Source: Clavaria fumosa (taxonomy: Eukaryota > Basidiomycota > Agaricomycetes > Agaricales > Clavariaceae). Taken from it: a stretch of DNA of 64,000 bases. Each line of letters opens with the position of its first letter. The stretch's first letter is position 1. Location: positions 1-64,000 of the forward strand of contig OX637804.1 of NCBI GenBank assembly GCA_951802425.1, in the 5' to 3' direction. Made by a program: the position numbers and the translations under genes. A model generated the notes under the pieces. The model was given only the letters and a program-made list of their open reading frames with translations, searched no databases and was not told the DNA's origin. Positions 13,001 through 23,016 of this stretch are shown here, in pieces.

Positions 13001-13457
13001 GACCCACCTCATGACACTGCAACCTTAACACCCAAATGCACCACCAACAGTCAGCTGCATTTACCTTTCAAATATGCTCTCCTTCTTGCCCCCAGTAGTC
13101 TATAACTATGATAGTTATGATCCGAGGATCCCCCCATAGTTATAGCTATATATATGATTATTTAACCAGGTCGCAACCCATGACAGGTCATCTTTGTGAC
13201 CTTACTTATGCATTTCTAACCCCTCGCAACCTTAGTAGAACATGTGCCTAGTCACTTTACAATTAAACATACCCAATACTACTATAGTCTTGTTGCCTGG
13301 TGACCTCTGTACTTTTCCTGATTAGTTACACTCTCTGTACACACATATATAAGTCTCACATGTACATATGGTACTGTAGACTTGATATTGACACACTTTG
13401 GTTTAAGCTTGAGGCTATTACACCCTTTGAGCTTGGGACCACTGCAAATGATAGGTC
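13001..13457. other. Unassigned AT-rich stretch
   Basis: I see no supported gene. The stretch contains short self-complementary words around TATAACTATGATAGTTATGA (near 13090) and a TATATATATG run near 13149. Both are compatible with a dead promoter or LTR, but neither is diagnostic. Confidence 0.3.
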
Positions 13458-13671
13458 TTGTCTCACTTGGTGACCTTGACAACACCAAGACACACTCTGC
13501 TCTCCTCTAAACTCATCCTCTGTGCTTGTACAACTCACGCACCTAAGTATTTCCTGTACTTCATCTTGGTACTGATTCTTCGAACCCTACAAGTTCTCTC
13601 ATCAGTTGGCAAAGTCATTGCCTTCACTGATTCACTTCTTGACATCATTGCAACCACTTGTGACCCTTTTG

Positions 13672-13968
13672 ACAACATCTCTTTCTCCCATCTCATCTAT
13701 TTCCTTCTTTACACTTCACAAGTCAACTTCACAACCTTCCTTCTCAGCAATATCTGTTTCTCCCAACTCATCTATCTTTCTTTCTACACTTTGTTGGTTG
13801 ACTTTCCAACCTTCTCAGCAACATCTTCCCTCTCTCAACTCATCTTTTTCCCTCTTTGCACTTTGTCTACCAACTCCGCAACCTTTCCAGCAATGCCTCC
13901 CCTCTTCCAACTTGTCTTTTTCTGTTCGTACACTTCATCAGATGTCTTCGCAACCTTCTGGGACTGAG
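13672..13968. repeat. 72-bp tandem repeat, four diverged copies
   Basis: Four consecutive blocks of about 72 bp (one boundary carries 3 extra bases) share CTCAACTCATCT-like cores followed by TTTACACTT. The + frame stays open through all copies and gives a 24-residue hydrophobic repeat (FSQLIY-like core). The multiple-of-three period could reflect former coding, but there is no recognisable domain and no good start or neighbour, so I treat it as a minisatellite. Confidence 0.6.
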
Positions 13969-13983
13969 TATTCTCAATTGTGC

Positions 13984-14075
13984 TCAACAGTTGATTGGTC
14001 TTAGTGAGTTTTCAGGATTGGTCACCAACAAATTGACTTATGGTGCTATTTATGAGATGGGACAGGCCCTAACAG
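13984..14075. repeat. Dispersed repeat copy that shows the empty target site
   Basis: About 90 bp here align with the two flanks of the gag-only retrotransposon (17060-17086 joined to 18450-18520), sharing CAGTTGATT, CTTAGTGAG, GACTGGTCACCA-like and GACAGGC words. In this copy the GTGAG target occurs once (14006-14010) and is uninterrupted. Confidence 0.75.
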
Positions 14076-14560
14076 ATTTCCAGTTTGTGCTGCCTCTGCG
14101 CCCCAGCTGCCTGGATCTGCAGCTCAAGCTGCCTCTGCATTTATCCAGGTTGGCAGCCTCCACCTTCATGTAGCCAGGCCTGCTGAAATATTCTGTCCAT
14201 GCCACACACCCCATCTCTAATGGCAGTTCTAATAGCAGATAGAGGTTACTCTGAGTATTAGCTTGGTGTTCAATTTTTGTCCCTCCCATGAATCTACATG
14301 ACAGACACTCTGTTATGGAGTTGCTAGACCCTTTGGAGTTGCCCTTCTTGCTCCTCTTCATTGGTGTGCTCAGGCTCTTTGCTGCTCTCATGACTCTGAT
14401 GCACTCTGCCTTTCTTTAAGTTCCTCAGGCTTGTTGCCCTTGTGATTCTAGAGCATCCTGCCTTCAAGCTTTGTTGGACATTGTATCCATCTCCTCTGTA
14501 GTTTCCTGCCTCCTTTGCATCCCAGTCACTTCGTCTTATTTCCATATGGCCTTAACCCAA

Positions 14561-14820
14561 AAATGAGCATCTCAGAAGTGTGCAGTACTTCGTCGGTGGT
14601 CTGTCATCAACACAATGTCAACACCATACCCCGAAATGAGCATCTCAGAAGTGTGCAGTACTTCGTCGGCAGTCTGTCATCCAACACGATGTCAGAATCC
14701 ATGCATGAATTCTTTTCTGCTTATGGAAAAGTTGTCAATGCCACTGTTATGGTGGATCGCAACACAGGCCACTCAAAACGTTTCGGATTGGCGATGTTTG
14801 AAGACTCCTTGAAAAGATGA
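14561..14820 (+). pseudogene. RRM RNA-binding domain fragment
   Basis: The + frame ending at 14818-14820 encodes an RNA recognition motif: an RNP2-like strand YFVGSLS, a helix with EFFSAYGKV, the loop VMVDRNTGHSK and an RNP1-like KRFGLAMF, then FEDSLKR and a stop. The family resembles hnRNP/Daz-associated single-stranded RNA binders. The segment carrying RNP2 is duplicated in tandem: ATGAGCATCTCAGAAGTGTG occurs at 14563 and 14637, 74 bp apart, giving a second YFVGGLS in the same frame upstream. No start, second RRM or downstream exon is seen, and it stops right after the motif, so it is a captured and broken gene piece. A gene with spliced exons elsewhere cannot be excluded. Confidence 0.7.
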
Positions 14821-15087
14821 GCACTTCAACTCACTAGAACAGTGCATTCTGCTTTGACTTGCTAGATCAACCCAATAGCATGCCCTGTGATGGGGTCTAG
14901 CCAATCCTCGCAACATGCTTGGGGGCATCAAGGGCATTCAAGGTCATGAGCTTACCTGGACTTGTTGCTAGCCCCACATTCACTTGTTGACATCCAAGGT
15001 CACATGCTCACAAACCTGTTAGTTTCATCCTGCTTCAAGATCTGGAAGGCGGAAGGCCCTCAGGACAAGGAGATGATGCTTCTGTGA

Positions 15088-15345
15088 GAGCCTGCACGCT
15101 TGCACGACGCCTGTGAGAGCCTGCGCGCCTGTGAGAGCCTGTGCGCCTGTGAGGGTATGTGTGCCTGCGCCTCCCCTGCGTGCCTGCGCCTCGCCTGTGA
15201 GAGCCTGTGCACCTGTGAGAGCCTGCACGCCTGTGAGGGTATGTGCGCCTGCGCCTCCCCTGCGCACCTGCGCCTCGTGCCTGCTCCTCCTACGTGCACC
15301 CCCCCCGTGCGCCTGCGCCTCCCCCCACGAGCCTGCGGTGGTTGC
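15088..15345. repeat. GC-rich minisatellite, 84-bp higher period
   Basis: Two copies of an 84-bp block (15109-15192 and 15193-15276), themselves built from GCCTGTGAGAGCCTGYGC motifs and a CCTGCGCCTCCCCTGCG tail, followed by related C-rich sequence to about 15345. It is an island of high GC and CpG in AT-rich, CpG-poor surroundings. All frames are Cys/Ala-rich by composition; not a gene. Confidence 0.75.
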
Positions 15346-17081
15346 TGATGATAGCAGGAGCATCTAGACTAACAATGCTGCTGGGCAGATGTCTTGATCA
15401 AGGTCAATTCATCATCTTATCTGATCCTGTTGACAGCAACAACAACCTTGAGTGCAAACTCATGCATGTTTTGGATGTGTTGCATGATGGGGTTCCCCTT
15501 CATGTAGGTCTCATGCAGATGTTTCCTAAGTGTTAGGTCCCCCACTGTGCTTCTTGAGTTCACAATCAGGCAACCATGCACACATTGAGGGGGGGTGTCA
15601 TTGCTGGGTGCCTGCTGTGGACCATAGCAACTGGCTTGCAAGGTGTGTTTCATAGTGACTTAGTGACTGTGGTTGTCAATGAGGCGCCAGCATGCATCAC
15701 TGATGAGGCACCAACAACTTGTCTTTTCTGGATGTAGCCTCCAAATATGGGATGACTGAGCCAATTTATCCAAATTCCCTCTGAGGATCTGGTTGTTTGG
15801 TGTTGTATGGAATTGCAATGAACATCTGACTGGTGGAATAGAATGACTGAGCCATGGCTGCATGGTTTCCTGCCAGACATGGTTGGGCCATCCCTGGGAA
15901 TCCAACTCCTTGTCAGTCTATGGCCCAGTGGCCCATAAAATGCAGATAATCATGAAACCTCCTTGCTCATGTCTGATGTCCTTGCCACCTAGTGTCTGTT
16001 AGGGTACTTAATGGTCTATAGTGCCTAGCCCCTTGAACAAGCAGTTCAGCACCTTATGCATCTCTTCAATCATTCCCTATGCTCTCTCTTAGTCCTCTGC
16101 CTATTCTGTACTACTTACCCATGTAGACTTACTCCCAATGACTTAAGCTATGGAAAGTGGTACTAGGACAGAAAGAAATGGCTCTACAGTAGGAAAAAAG
16201 AACCACACAAACAAATGGTCTTTACCATTGAATTTCCACTGCCTTGTTACTCTTATATGCATAAAGGCAGAAGGAAATAACTGTTATTTACTCCCTCAAG
16301 CTGGTTTTACTACTGTGTAGGCTACATCCCAGTATTAATAAAGTAGCACTAAAGGGAGGCTCTAAGTGGGAAATGCTGAACAGACAAAAGTGTTGAGAAG
16401 GTTCATAAGGCCATATCCGCAAGTTTACGAGCGGTGCGGAGCTTTTGCGGCTGAGCTACAGGGTTGTGAATGTGCTGGTGTGAGTTTGGCACCACTCTGG
16501 CATTGTGGGGCAGTCCCAATCATGATCAGACCTCAATCAAGCGATTGAGGGCTGGCAGTTCAGCCCAGTTCCCATGGTGGTGGGGGCAGCAATCAGCAGT
16601 GATGGCCAACACTGCCGCACTACCAAATATGGACTGGTCATCCTTATGAGTGGACTGTGTGCTCACAACCTTTATGTGCAGTCCCTTGGCCTTCCCCTCA
16701 TCTCCCTTTGTACTAGGGTATTACTAGCATGTATCTGGCATAGAATACAGCTGAAACACATGCTAAATAGGGCTAGTACACTTAATTATGACTAGTCTGG
16801 GGGAGATAAGAGGAAGCAGAGGAAGTATCAACAAGATAATGATGCAATCAAGGCCAGGAACATTGCAGAAAGTTGTGGAATGTCATAGAAGTGATTGGGG
16901 GTGATCGTGGGGTCCTTCCCAACAATCCCCAATGACTGCGACTCAAGAAATGAGTCATCATGACTCATTTTGATTATTTTTAGAATATGTAAAACCTTCA
17001 AGAAGGAATATCTCAATGAGGACATGGGATATAATTATGATCTTACCTGATATGTAATGCCACAACAGTTGATTAGTCTTA
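15346..17081. other. Degenerate region without supported gene
   Basis: Short open frames only. A minus-strand frame at 15417-15653 has a gag-like flavour (LRKHLHETYMKGNP, HEFALKV) but no zinc knuckle or second motif, so I leave it unnamed. A purine run CTGGGGGAGATAAGAGG near 16796 resembles a polypurine tract that precedes an LTR. No RNA gene was recognised. Confidence 0.35.
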
Positions 17082-17086
17082 GTGAG

Positions 17087-17259
17087 TATTAGATTTGGGT
17101 GAAAACACCCCTTGCCGCACATAGCCTAGTCAGACTTTTAATGTAGCTATACAGGCCTAGGGCAGTAGATTGGATTCCCTGGTGTTTATACCGGGTTCCC
17201 TGCTAATCTCGAGGGTCGTCTCATCATATCTGGACTCACCGACGACTGGAATTCCAACA
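17087..17259 (+). repeat. 5' LTR of gag-only element
   Basis: 173-bp LTR starting TATTAGATTTGGG and ending GGAATTCCAACA. It differs from the 3' LTR at seven sites. One pair of adjacent sites reads CA here and TG in the other LTR, the pattern left when an ancestral CG decays on opposite strands. Confidence 0.9.
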
Positions 17260-17341
17260 TAAACACCCAGCATAACCCACCACAGTCCTTACTGGTCGGA
17301 TTCATCGTGCTGAGCACGGATTACATTCTTTCTACACTCAC

Positions 17342-18244
17342 ATGATGCCCAACAATGAAAACCATCACCACCGGTTCCCGCTGCTCAATGACTCCAATTA
17401 TGTCAAATGGTCATTGCACATGGAGGCTGAGCTGATTGAAAGGGGGCTATGGGACCAGGTCATTATGGAGGTAGATGACGAAGGGAAGTCCATCAAGCAG
17501 ACTGTAGCCAAGAAGGCTAGGGTGGTTGCAAAGAGAACTGCGAAGAAGATGGGGGAGGCAAGGGCAAGGATGATAGCACGAGTCGAGACGTCGCAGCTGG
17601 TACACATGCGCGAGCGGGATCCGATGGCAATCTGGGGCAGCCTCGCAATGACCCATCGCAGTCGCGGGTTGGCAATGCATCTTGCAAAATGGCAGAAGTT
17701 TTTAATGGTGGCCAAAGAGCCCAAGGAGTCGATAACTGCATGGACCAGTCACGTCAAAAGCATGGCATTCGATTTAGAGGATTCGGGAGGGTCTGTCACA
17801 AGTGAAGATCTCATTGTGGTGCTAACTATGGGGCTCGGGACGGAATACGACTACTTCGTGGCTTCAATAGACGCTACTGCAGGGAAAGAGCTCGATGTCG
17901 AGCATGTCGTCACCTGCATTCTGAACGAGGAGGCGTGCCATGCGATCGGAGGGGCCATGCCTGCAAACACGGCGCTAGCGGCCGTTGTCCCCCCCCGGAA
18001 TCCGCTGAAAACACGCAAATGCTGGCGGTGTGGCGAGGCAGACCACCTAAGGTCAGAATGCGATGTTCCAAATGATGTTGAATGCAATAAATGTGGGTCG
18101 GAGGGACACCTTACGAAGGCCTGCTACAAGCGTGGGGGAGGTGCGAAGGGGAAGTTGAAAGGTCATGATGGCCTGCAGGCAATGTTGGTGACACATGGCC
18201 TGCAGGCAATGTTGGTGACACATGGCGGACCTTACACATTTTAA
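17342..18244 (+). CDS. Copia-type Gag with two zinc knuckles
   Basis: 300-residue uninterrupted ORF that starts at the first ATG after the 5' LTR and stops 32 bp before the 3' LTR. The N-terminus (FPLLNDSNYVKWSLHMEAEL, about residues 12-31) is the DUF4219/UBN2-type start of Ty1/Copia Gag; a helical middle includes a WGSLAMTHRSRG-like segment. Two CCHC knuckles of the form C-x2-C-x4-H-x4-C lie at about 227-240 (CWRCGEADHLRSEC) and 248-261 (CNKCGSEGHLTKAC). Gag packages RNA into virus-like particles in the cytoplasm. It ends after the knuckles with no protease, and the C-terminus carries a 9-residue repeat from a 27-bp duplication at 18171-18224. An intact gag in a pol-less element suggests the protein itself is under selection. 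Confidence 0.9.
   Translation: MMPNNENHHHRFPLLNDSNYVKWSLHMEAELIERGLWDQVIMEVDDEGKSIKQTVAKKARVVAKRTAKKMGEARARMIARVETSQLVHMRERDPMAIWGSLAMTHRSRGLAMHLAKWQKFLMVAKEPKESITAWTSHVKSMAFDLEDSGGSVTSEDLIVVLTMGLGTEYDYFVASIDATAGKELDVEHVVTCILNEEACHAIGGAMPANTALAAVVPPRNPLKTRKCWRCGEADHLRSECDVPNDVECNKCGSEGHLTKACYKRGGGAKGKLKGHDGLQAMLVTHGLQAMLVTHGGPYTF
18171..18224. repeat. 27-bp in-frame tandem duplication in gag
   Basis: Two identical copies of a unit beginning GCCTGCAGGC (18171-18197, 18198-18224) repeat nine codons near the gag C-terminus, downstream of the zinc knuckles. Confidence 0.95.
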
Positions 18245-18276
18245 TCAGACGGCTCAGGGATGCATTCATGGGGGAG

Positions 18277-18449
18277 TATTGGATTTGGGTGAAAACACCC
18301 CTCGCCGCACATAGCCTAGTCAGACTTTTAATGTAGCTATACAGGCCTAGGGCAGTAGATTGGATTCCCTGGTGTTTATACCAGGTTCCCTGCTAATCTC
18401 GAGTGTCGTCTTGTCATATCTGGACTCACCAACGACTGGAATTCCAACA
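18277..18449 (+). repeat. 3' LTR of gag-only element
   Basis: 173-bp LTR following the polypurine run GGGGGAG and followed directly by the second GTGAG. About 96% identical to the 5' LTR. Confidence 0.9.
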
Positions 18450-18454
18450 GTGAG

Positions 18455-19257
18455 TTTACAGGACTGGTCACCATCAAATCAACCTTCAGTGTTATTTATG
18501 AGACAGGACAGGCCTTAACACCAATGATGACCAATGATGGCAGCAGTGGCTGATGATGACAATGACACACTGGCAGCTAATGATGACAACAACACACCAG
18601 CAGCTAATGATGATGACCAATGACAATGACACACTAGAAGCCAACAATGGCACACTAGAAGCCAACAATGACAACAACAATGCACCAGCAGCCAACAACA
18701 ATGACTGATGACAGCAGCAGCAGCTGATGATGATGATGCACCAGCAGCTAACAACAATAATGGCACACCAGCAGCCTCCAATATTATGCATGATATTATA
18801 TATGATGTACCATGGCACAATCCCTTCATCTGGCACATGACATGCCACATAGATACATTAGTCTTATTCACATTACTAGCATTACTCATGGTCACAAGCA
18901 TCACCATGTGACCCACTTCATGATGTGACAACATCAACATATATGCAGCCATCAGTCAGCTGCATATGTTCTTCTAAACGGCACTAATAACTACTTCACA
19001 GCTACTATATTTCAATTTTTGCTGGAAGACCCCCAGGAACCCTAAATGAATTTTTGGGGTGAAAAAAAAGTTTTGAGGGAAAGCACCAAATGAGAGTAAA
19101 CATCATCAAAAACATAGTGAGGACTAAAAGTGGGGATTTTTTTATTTTGGAATATTTCATGTGGGGTCCTTGTCAGGGTGCCACTGCTAAGTACAAACTG
19201 TGTGAGGACTGTGAGAACTGGATTCTGACTGTATGCTGGAATTGTTGCTTTGTGGGT
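18455..19257. other. Degenerate repeats, no gene
   Basis: 18455-18520 completes the dispersed repeat into which the gag-only element inserted. 18530-18790 is a low-complexity CAGCAGCTGATGATGACAA tract; the frames it opens are compositional. 18880-18970 resembles 12960-13080. The rest is AT-rich with no recognisable feature. Confidence 0.5.
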
Positions 19258-19548
19258 GATGGGAGGGGAGAGAGAGGGATGGAATATGATAGGTATGGGA
19301 TGGCCCAGTATAGAATTCCATTTGTTTTGGAATCCTATGGTTGGGTTTGATAAATGGGAGAATTTTGACTGGTTTGGTCAGCAGCTCTGGCATGCATTGC
19401 GAAATAGGTTTTGGGAAAATGTAAACCATGGAGATTGAGGATTAGAGGGGTAGATATAGGCACACAAAATTTCAAAAGACTAGCTTGAGTGGTTAGCTTG
19501 CAGTGAAAGAAAGCGCAGATACTCCATCTGCACAAGGACTATGCTATT

Positions 19549-19888
19549 AGTTTTTTGGGCATTTTCAGGGGATCTTTGAAAGTAGAAGCTTAGGGGATCA
19601 GGTAAGTGGCCATAAACCATTGATATACTATAGAGAATGTCTCCTCAAAGTTTCATAGGCCTCCCATGCCTACGTATTGTACAATATGCTATTCTTTGTA
19701 ATGATACACTAGGAAGAGGCCAAAATGAAAACCAGGGGATCTTTTGAAGTAGCAAGTGGGGTGAGACATGATCCATACAAAAGTTGTATTGTTTTACCTA
19801 TAGAACATGTCTACAAGGTTCCTATAACACATTTTGCAGTTTTTTATTATGTGCCAAACTTGCATTGGCCATTTGTTTTACAGCTAGG
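19549..19888 (+). repeat. Isolated 340-bp fragment of the 655-bp macrosatellite
   Basis: Matches the part of the macrosatellite unit from AGTTTTTTGGGC to TTTTACAGCTAGG, same orientation as array A. It ends at the same TTTTACAGCTAG point where arrays A and B end or begin, and is fused directly to the broken end of the Gypsy reverse transcriptase. In the right arm a deletion has removed all but the first three bases. Confidence 0.9.
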
Positions 19889-20907
19889 TTAGCCCAAATG
19901 GCATCACCAAGTACTCAAAGGCACCGTATCGGGTGCGGAAGGCAGTTTTCCACTTGTCGCCGTCCTTGATGCGGATGTTGTTGTATCCGGCATGGAGGTT
20001 GATTTTTGAGTAGATCCATGCACCCCATAAGCAGTCGAGCATATTGTTTATTAGTGGGATTGGGTAGCGGTTTTTGATCATCACCCTGTTTAAACCTCGG
20101 TAGTCAACACAAAGACAGAGTGAACTGTCCTTCTTTTTTGCAAATACAACGGGGGCTCCTGTGGGGGATTCAGAAGGGTGGATAAATCCCTTCTGGAGCA
20201 TGTCGTCAATATAGTCATGCAAAACCTGTAAATTCCAGCTCAGACATGATATACAGCAGACCCCAAGGGGCTTTGGTGTCTGGTTCGAGTTGTATCGCAT
20301 GATCGTAAGTTCGGTGGGGTGGAAGGGTGAAGGCCTCTTCCTCGGAGAAGACATTGGTAAAGTCTGCATATTGAGGTGGTAGGTTCGCCCTTGCTTCTGG
20401 GGGTTCAGAATTGATTAGTGCGGCATTAGCTTGGAGCAAGTCTTCAGGTGCAGGGAAAAAATGATAAACAGCATGAAGAATTATATCCTCACCCACTAGA
20501 TGGTTGGTGAAGTGGGCAGGATCCAAAATTCGAATATCGATAGGTGCTGGTTTGGGCAACAGGGCAGCAGAATTTTCCTGTGACCCTGTTCTGTGTAAAT
20601 TCATGTTGGGTAAAGTTTTATCAGCAGCAACAACAGTGGGAAAAGGTGGCAAAGGCTCCTCGGGTAGGTTTGCCCAGTCCCATTTGGTGGAGTTCAAAGT
20701 TCCCGACATAGCAGAATTGCTATCAGGCCCGGTGGGGTTCAACTCCGACAGTGGATTTCCAGTGGTCCCCGTGGGTAGTCCTGGGCTCAGTGTTGACCAG
20801 TCCTTAGGAGCGAGCTCCTTCAGGACCCTGAGTTCATCAGTGGTTGGGTCATGAGACCCCGCAGGCCTTGCTGCATCGGTGGCCACAGTGGGCAAGGGCT
20901 TCATCAT
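19889..20907 (-). pseudogene. Gypsy linker and truncated reverse transcriptase (left copy)
   Basis: Minus-strand remains of Ty3/Gypsy pol. The part up to 20215 holds a spacer and the pre-RT segment ([20 protein letters not shown]). After a frameshift near 20230-20240 the frame enters the RT fingers: [42 protein letters not shown], then [12 protein letters not shown] and VMPFGLT, where it is cut off at 19889 by the macrosatellite fragment. The catalytic YxDD box, RNase H, integrase and 3' LTR are all absent, so it cannot replicate. It lies downstream of its own protease and gag. Confidence 0.85.
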
Positions 20908-20952
20908 CAGTGGTCAGGTATTGGAATTGCGGAATCGTATCAAGAGGGTTGG

Positions 20953-21363
20953 TCAATCGATGTCTGGGTTGTGTTTCCAAAGCCATGACAGTCCGAGTAT
21001 GACCTTCACATCCGAATGGAGTTGGGTAACATAGAAACATTCAGTGTGCATTGTGCTGTCCTCGAAGCAGAATTGTTGGTTGGTCACTTGGGTGATCAGT
21101 CCTGCAATGGACCCGTCAAATAGCCTAAGTTGTATAGGGCGGGTTAGTGTTGAACAGAATTTCAAAGGTGTAAAGTCGGGCAAAATGAAACATTCGGTAG
21201 CTCCACAATCTACAAGTGTGGGTACAGGGGTATTGCTAATTTGCAGAATAACAACGGAAATCAAAAAGGCAGCAGAAGAAATAGATGACAGAACCATGTA
21301 TAAGGGGAGTTCATCCATGGTACAGGTATCAGTATTGGTATCTATGGCAATATCGCAACTCAA
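20953..21363 (-). pseudogene. Gypsy retropepsin-like protease (left copy)
   Basis: 136-residue frame with the retropepsin layout: VPTLVDCGATECFI (active-site loop), then RLFDG and VILGLSWLWKHNPDID. The family motif is D-S/T-G; here, and in the right arm, it is D-C-G, so the change predates the inverted duplication. It lies between a frameshifted gag and the RT fragment and begins with a non-ATG context, as expected for a segment of a polyprotein. Confidence 0.8.
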
Positions 21364-21371
21364 GAATCTCC

Positions 21372-23014
21372 CTACATGCCTTGAGATGCTGGAGCATTTC
21401 CCAACTTGTCACTGGCCAAGGGCTCAGCTGCGGTCATGGTAAATGTGAGGGTGGCACGGGCAGCAGACTTGCAGTTAGTGGGGATCAACGGGCATGTATT
21501 CGAGAAATGCCCTTGACCCATGCAATATAAGCAAAGTCCAGCGGCCTGGTGGAGAGTGGTCTGCAAGGTGTGGATTTCTCCATCTTTCCCTCCTTCGGCT
21601 TCGTTACAGGGGTCGAGGCAGGTTTGGCCGGAGTGGATGTCATGACGGGGTTGGTTACTGGAGTGGGCGCAGGGCGGTTCGAGTGTTGGTTGTTGGCGGG
21701 TTTCGCGTTGCAGTCTTTCATCAGGTTTGACAAATTTCCGCATGACAAGTCGCCGGGTCGCTTTCTGTATTGGACGGATGTCGGAAAGCGGCCTTGTTCT
21801 TCCTCGCATTGCCAGTACCGCTGCTCGAAGGCCAAAGCTTGTTGACAGAGTCTGGTGAACTCCTGCTCTCGACTCGTCTATTGAAACTGGTCTTTGATGC
21901 AGTTGGCGAGCCCCTGGTAAAAGGTCTTGGCGAGCACAGTGTCATTGTATCCAGTGTAGGGTGCGTGCGAATTGAAGGTGACGATGTATTCTGTGATGTG
22001 GGAATTGTTGGGCATCTTCAAATTATGCAGCACGCTCTTCGAAGTCATATGTGGGGGGGGTTTCTGAATACCAGAAATAATTCCATGGTGAAGTTATCCC
22101 AATTGTCCAACATTGTGGGGGGCAGTTGCTGGACAAGGTATGGCATCCACCAGGTATTCGCTTGATCTTGGAGATACGACGTGGCGAATAGAACACGATC
22201 CCAATCAGTAGCGAATTTCCGTGGCTTCCCCAGAAACCATGTAATGCACTGCAAGATGAACATTGTTAGCCATGCTGGGTCCTTACCCATGAAGACATCG
22301 GGCTCCTTGAGTTTGGGGCCATCGTCTCCAGGTGCCGGGTAGTAGATGTAGTATGGCAGACTGGCGGGTGGATTTCCGATGGGTACCACAGGAGGTACTG
22401 CCAGTGGAATTCCTTGCGGAATCCTTGGAATCTCGAAAGGTTGTGGCAGCAACTGTGGCGGGAGGCTCGGGGTTGGCAGCAGCAGACATCGTGACCCTCA
22501 TGCTGAGGATGGTGGGTTGACACTGGGTATCGGAAAAGGAAGCACTGGTAGCACTCCAGAGTAGTTAGTTGTGAGTAGGGATAGTGGGGGTAGTACTGGT
22601 GTAAGTGTATATCTCAACACAAGAGCAGGGACTGAGGGTCGAGGTAGTGGAGTAGGGCTTGGAGGCATTGTGGGTGGAGCAGGAGGATACAGGGTTACTG
22701 GGACCAAGGGGTTGGAGCTCCCCGAGGAAACCAAACCTGGTCCGAGCATCATCCCTAACGAAGTGGACACAGAGGCCGGGGTCTGGGGACCCGAAGGTTG
22801 TTGGTCAGGTGTGTATGGATGGCGAGGGGTCTGGGGACCCAAAGGTTGTTGGTTGGGTGTGTATGGATGGCAAGGGGTCTGGGGACCCAAAGGTTGTTGG
22901 TCGGGTGTGTATGGATGGCAAGGGGGCCTGAGGTGGCACTGTTTCATCGTGATGGGACCTCAAGCGCATCCTCGGCAGGTTGGGTTGGGGTGTCTTTGGC
23001 ACAGCATACGACAT
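21372..23014 (-). pseudogene. Gypsy gag, frameshifted (left copy)
   Basis: Gag begins at an ATG 3 bp inside the LTR boundary (MSYAVPKTPQPN), runs through a 48-bp tandem repeat (22781-22924, three Pro-rich copies), then the capsid-like core (GKDPAWLTMFILQCITWFLGKPRKF, WWMPYLVQQ) and ends with a CCHC knuckle CLYCMGQGHFSNTC. At least three frame changes are needed; one is at a run of 8 G (10 C on the right copy). Gag would form the virus-like particle shell. Confidence 0.8.
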
Positions 23015-23016
23015 AC

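Larger units (their letters stand above)
17082..18454 (+). mobile_element. Complete gag-only LTR retrotransposon with TSD
   Basis: Two 173-bp direct repeats (17087-17259 and 18277-18449) enclose a 1017-bp interior with one open reading frame. The outer flanks are a perfect 5-bp target-site duplication GTGAG (17082-17086 and 18450-18454). The LTRs end in TCCAACA and begin TATTRGA; the ancestral start was probably TGTTGGA, the inverted match. A purine-rich CATGGGGGAG tract immediately precedes the 3' LTR and is the likely plus-strand primer. There is no protease, integrase or reverse transcriptase, so movement would need enzymes from a Copia-type partner. The architecture matches what is called TR-GAG in plants. 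The 7 LTR differences in 173 bp show it is not brand new. Confidence 0.9.

Noticed and set aside
15417..15905. Possible Copia gag piece on the minus strand
   Set aside because: Only vague similarity, no zinc knuckle, LTR or second motif.
18530..18848. Long Ser/Cys/Val-rich minus-strand frames
   Set aside because: Produced by a CAGCAGCTGATGATGACAA low-complexity tract.
21285..22165. Plus-strand frames opposite the Gypsy gag
   Set aside because: Shadows of the minus-strand coding sequence, mirrored in the right arm.
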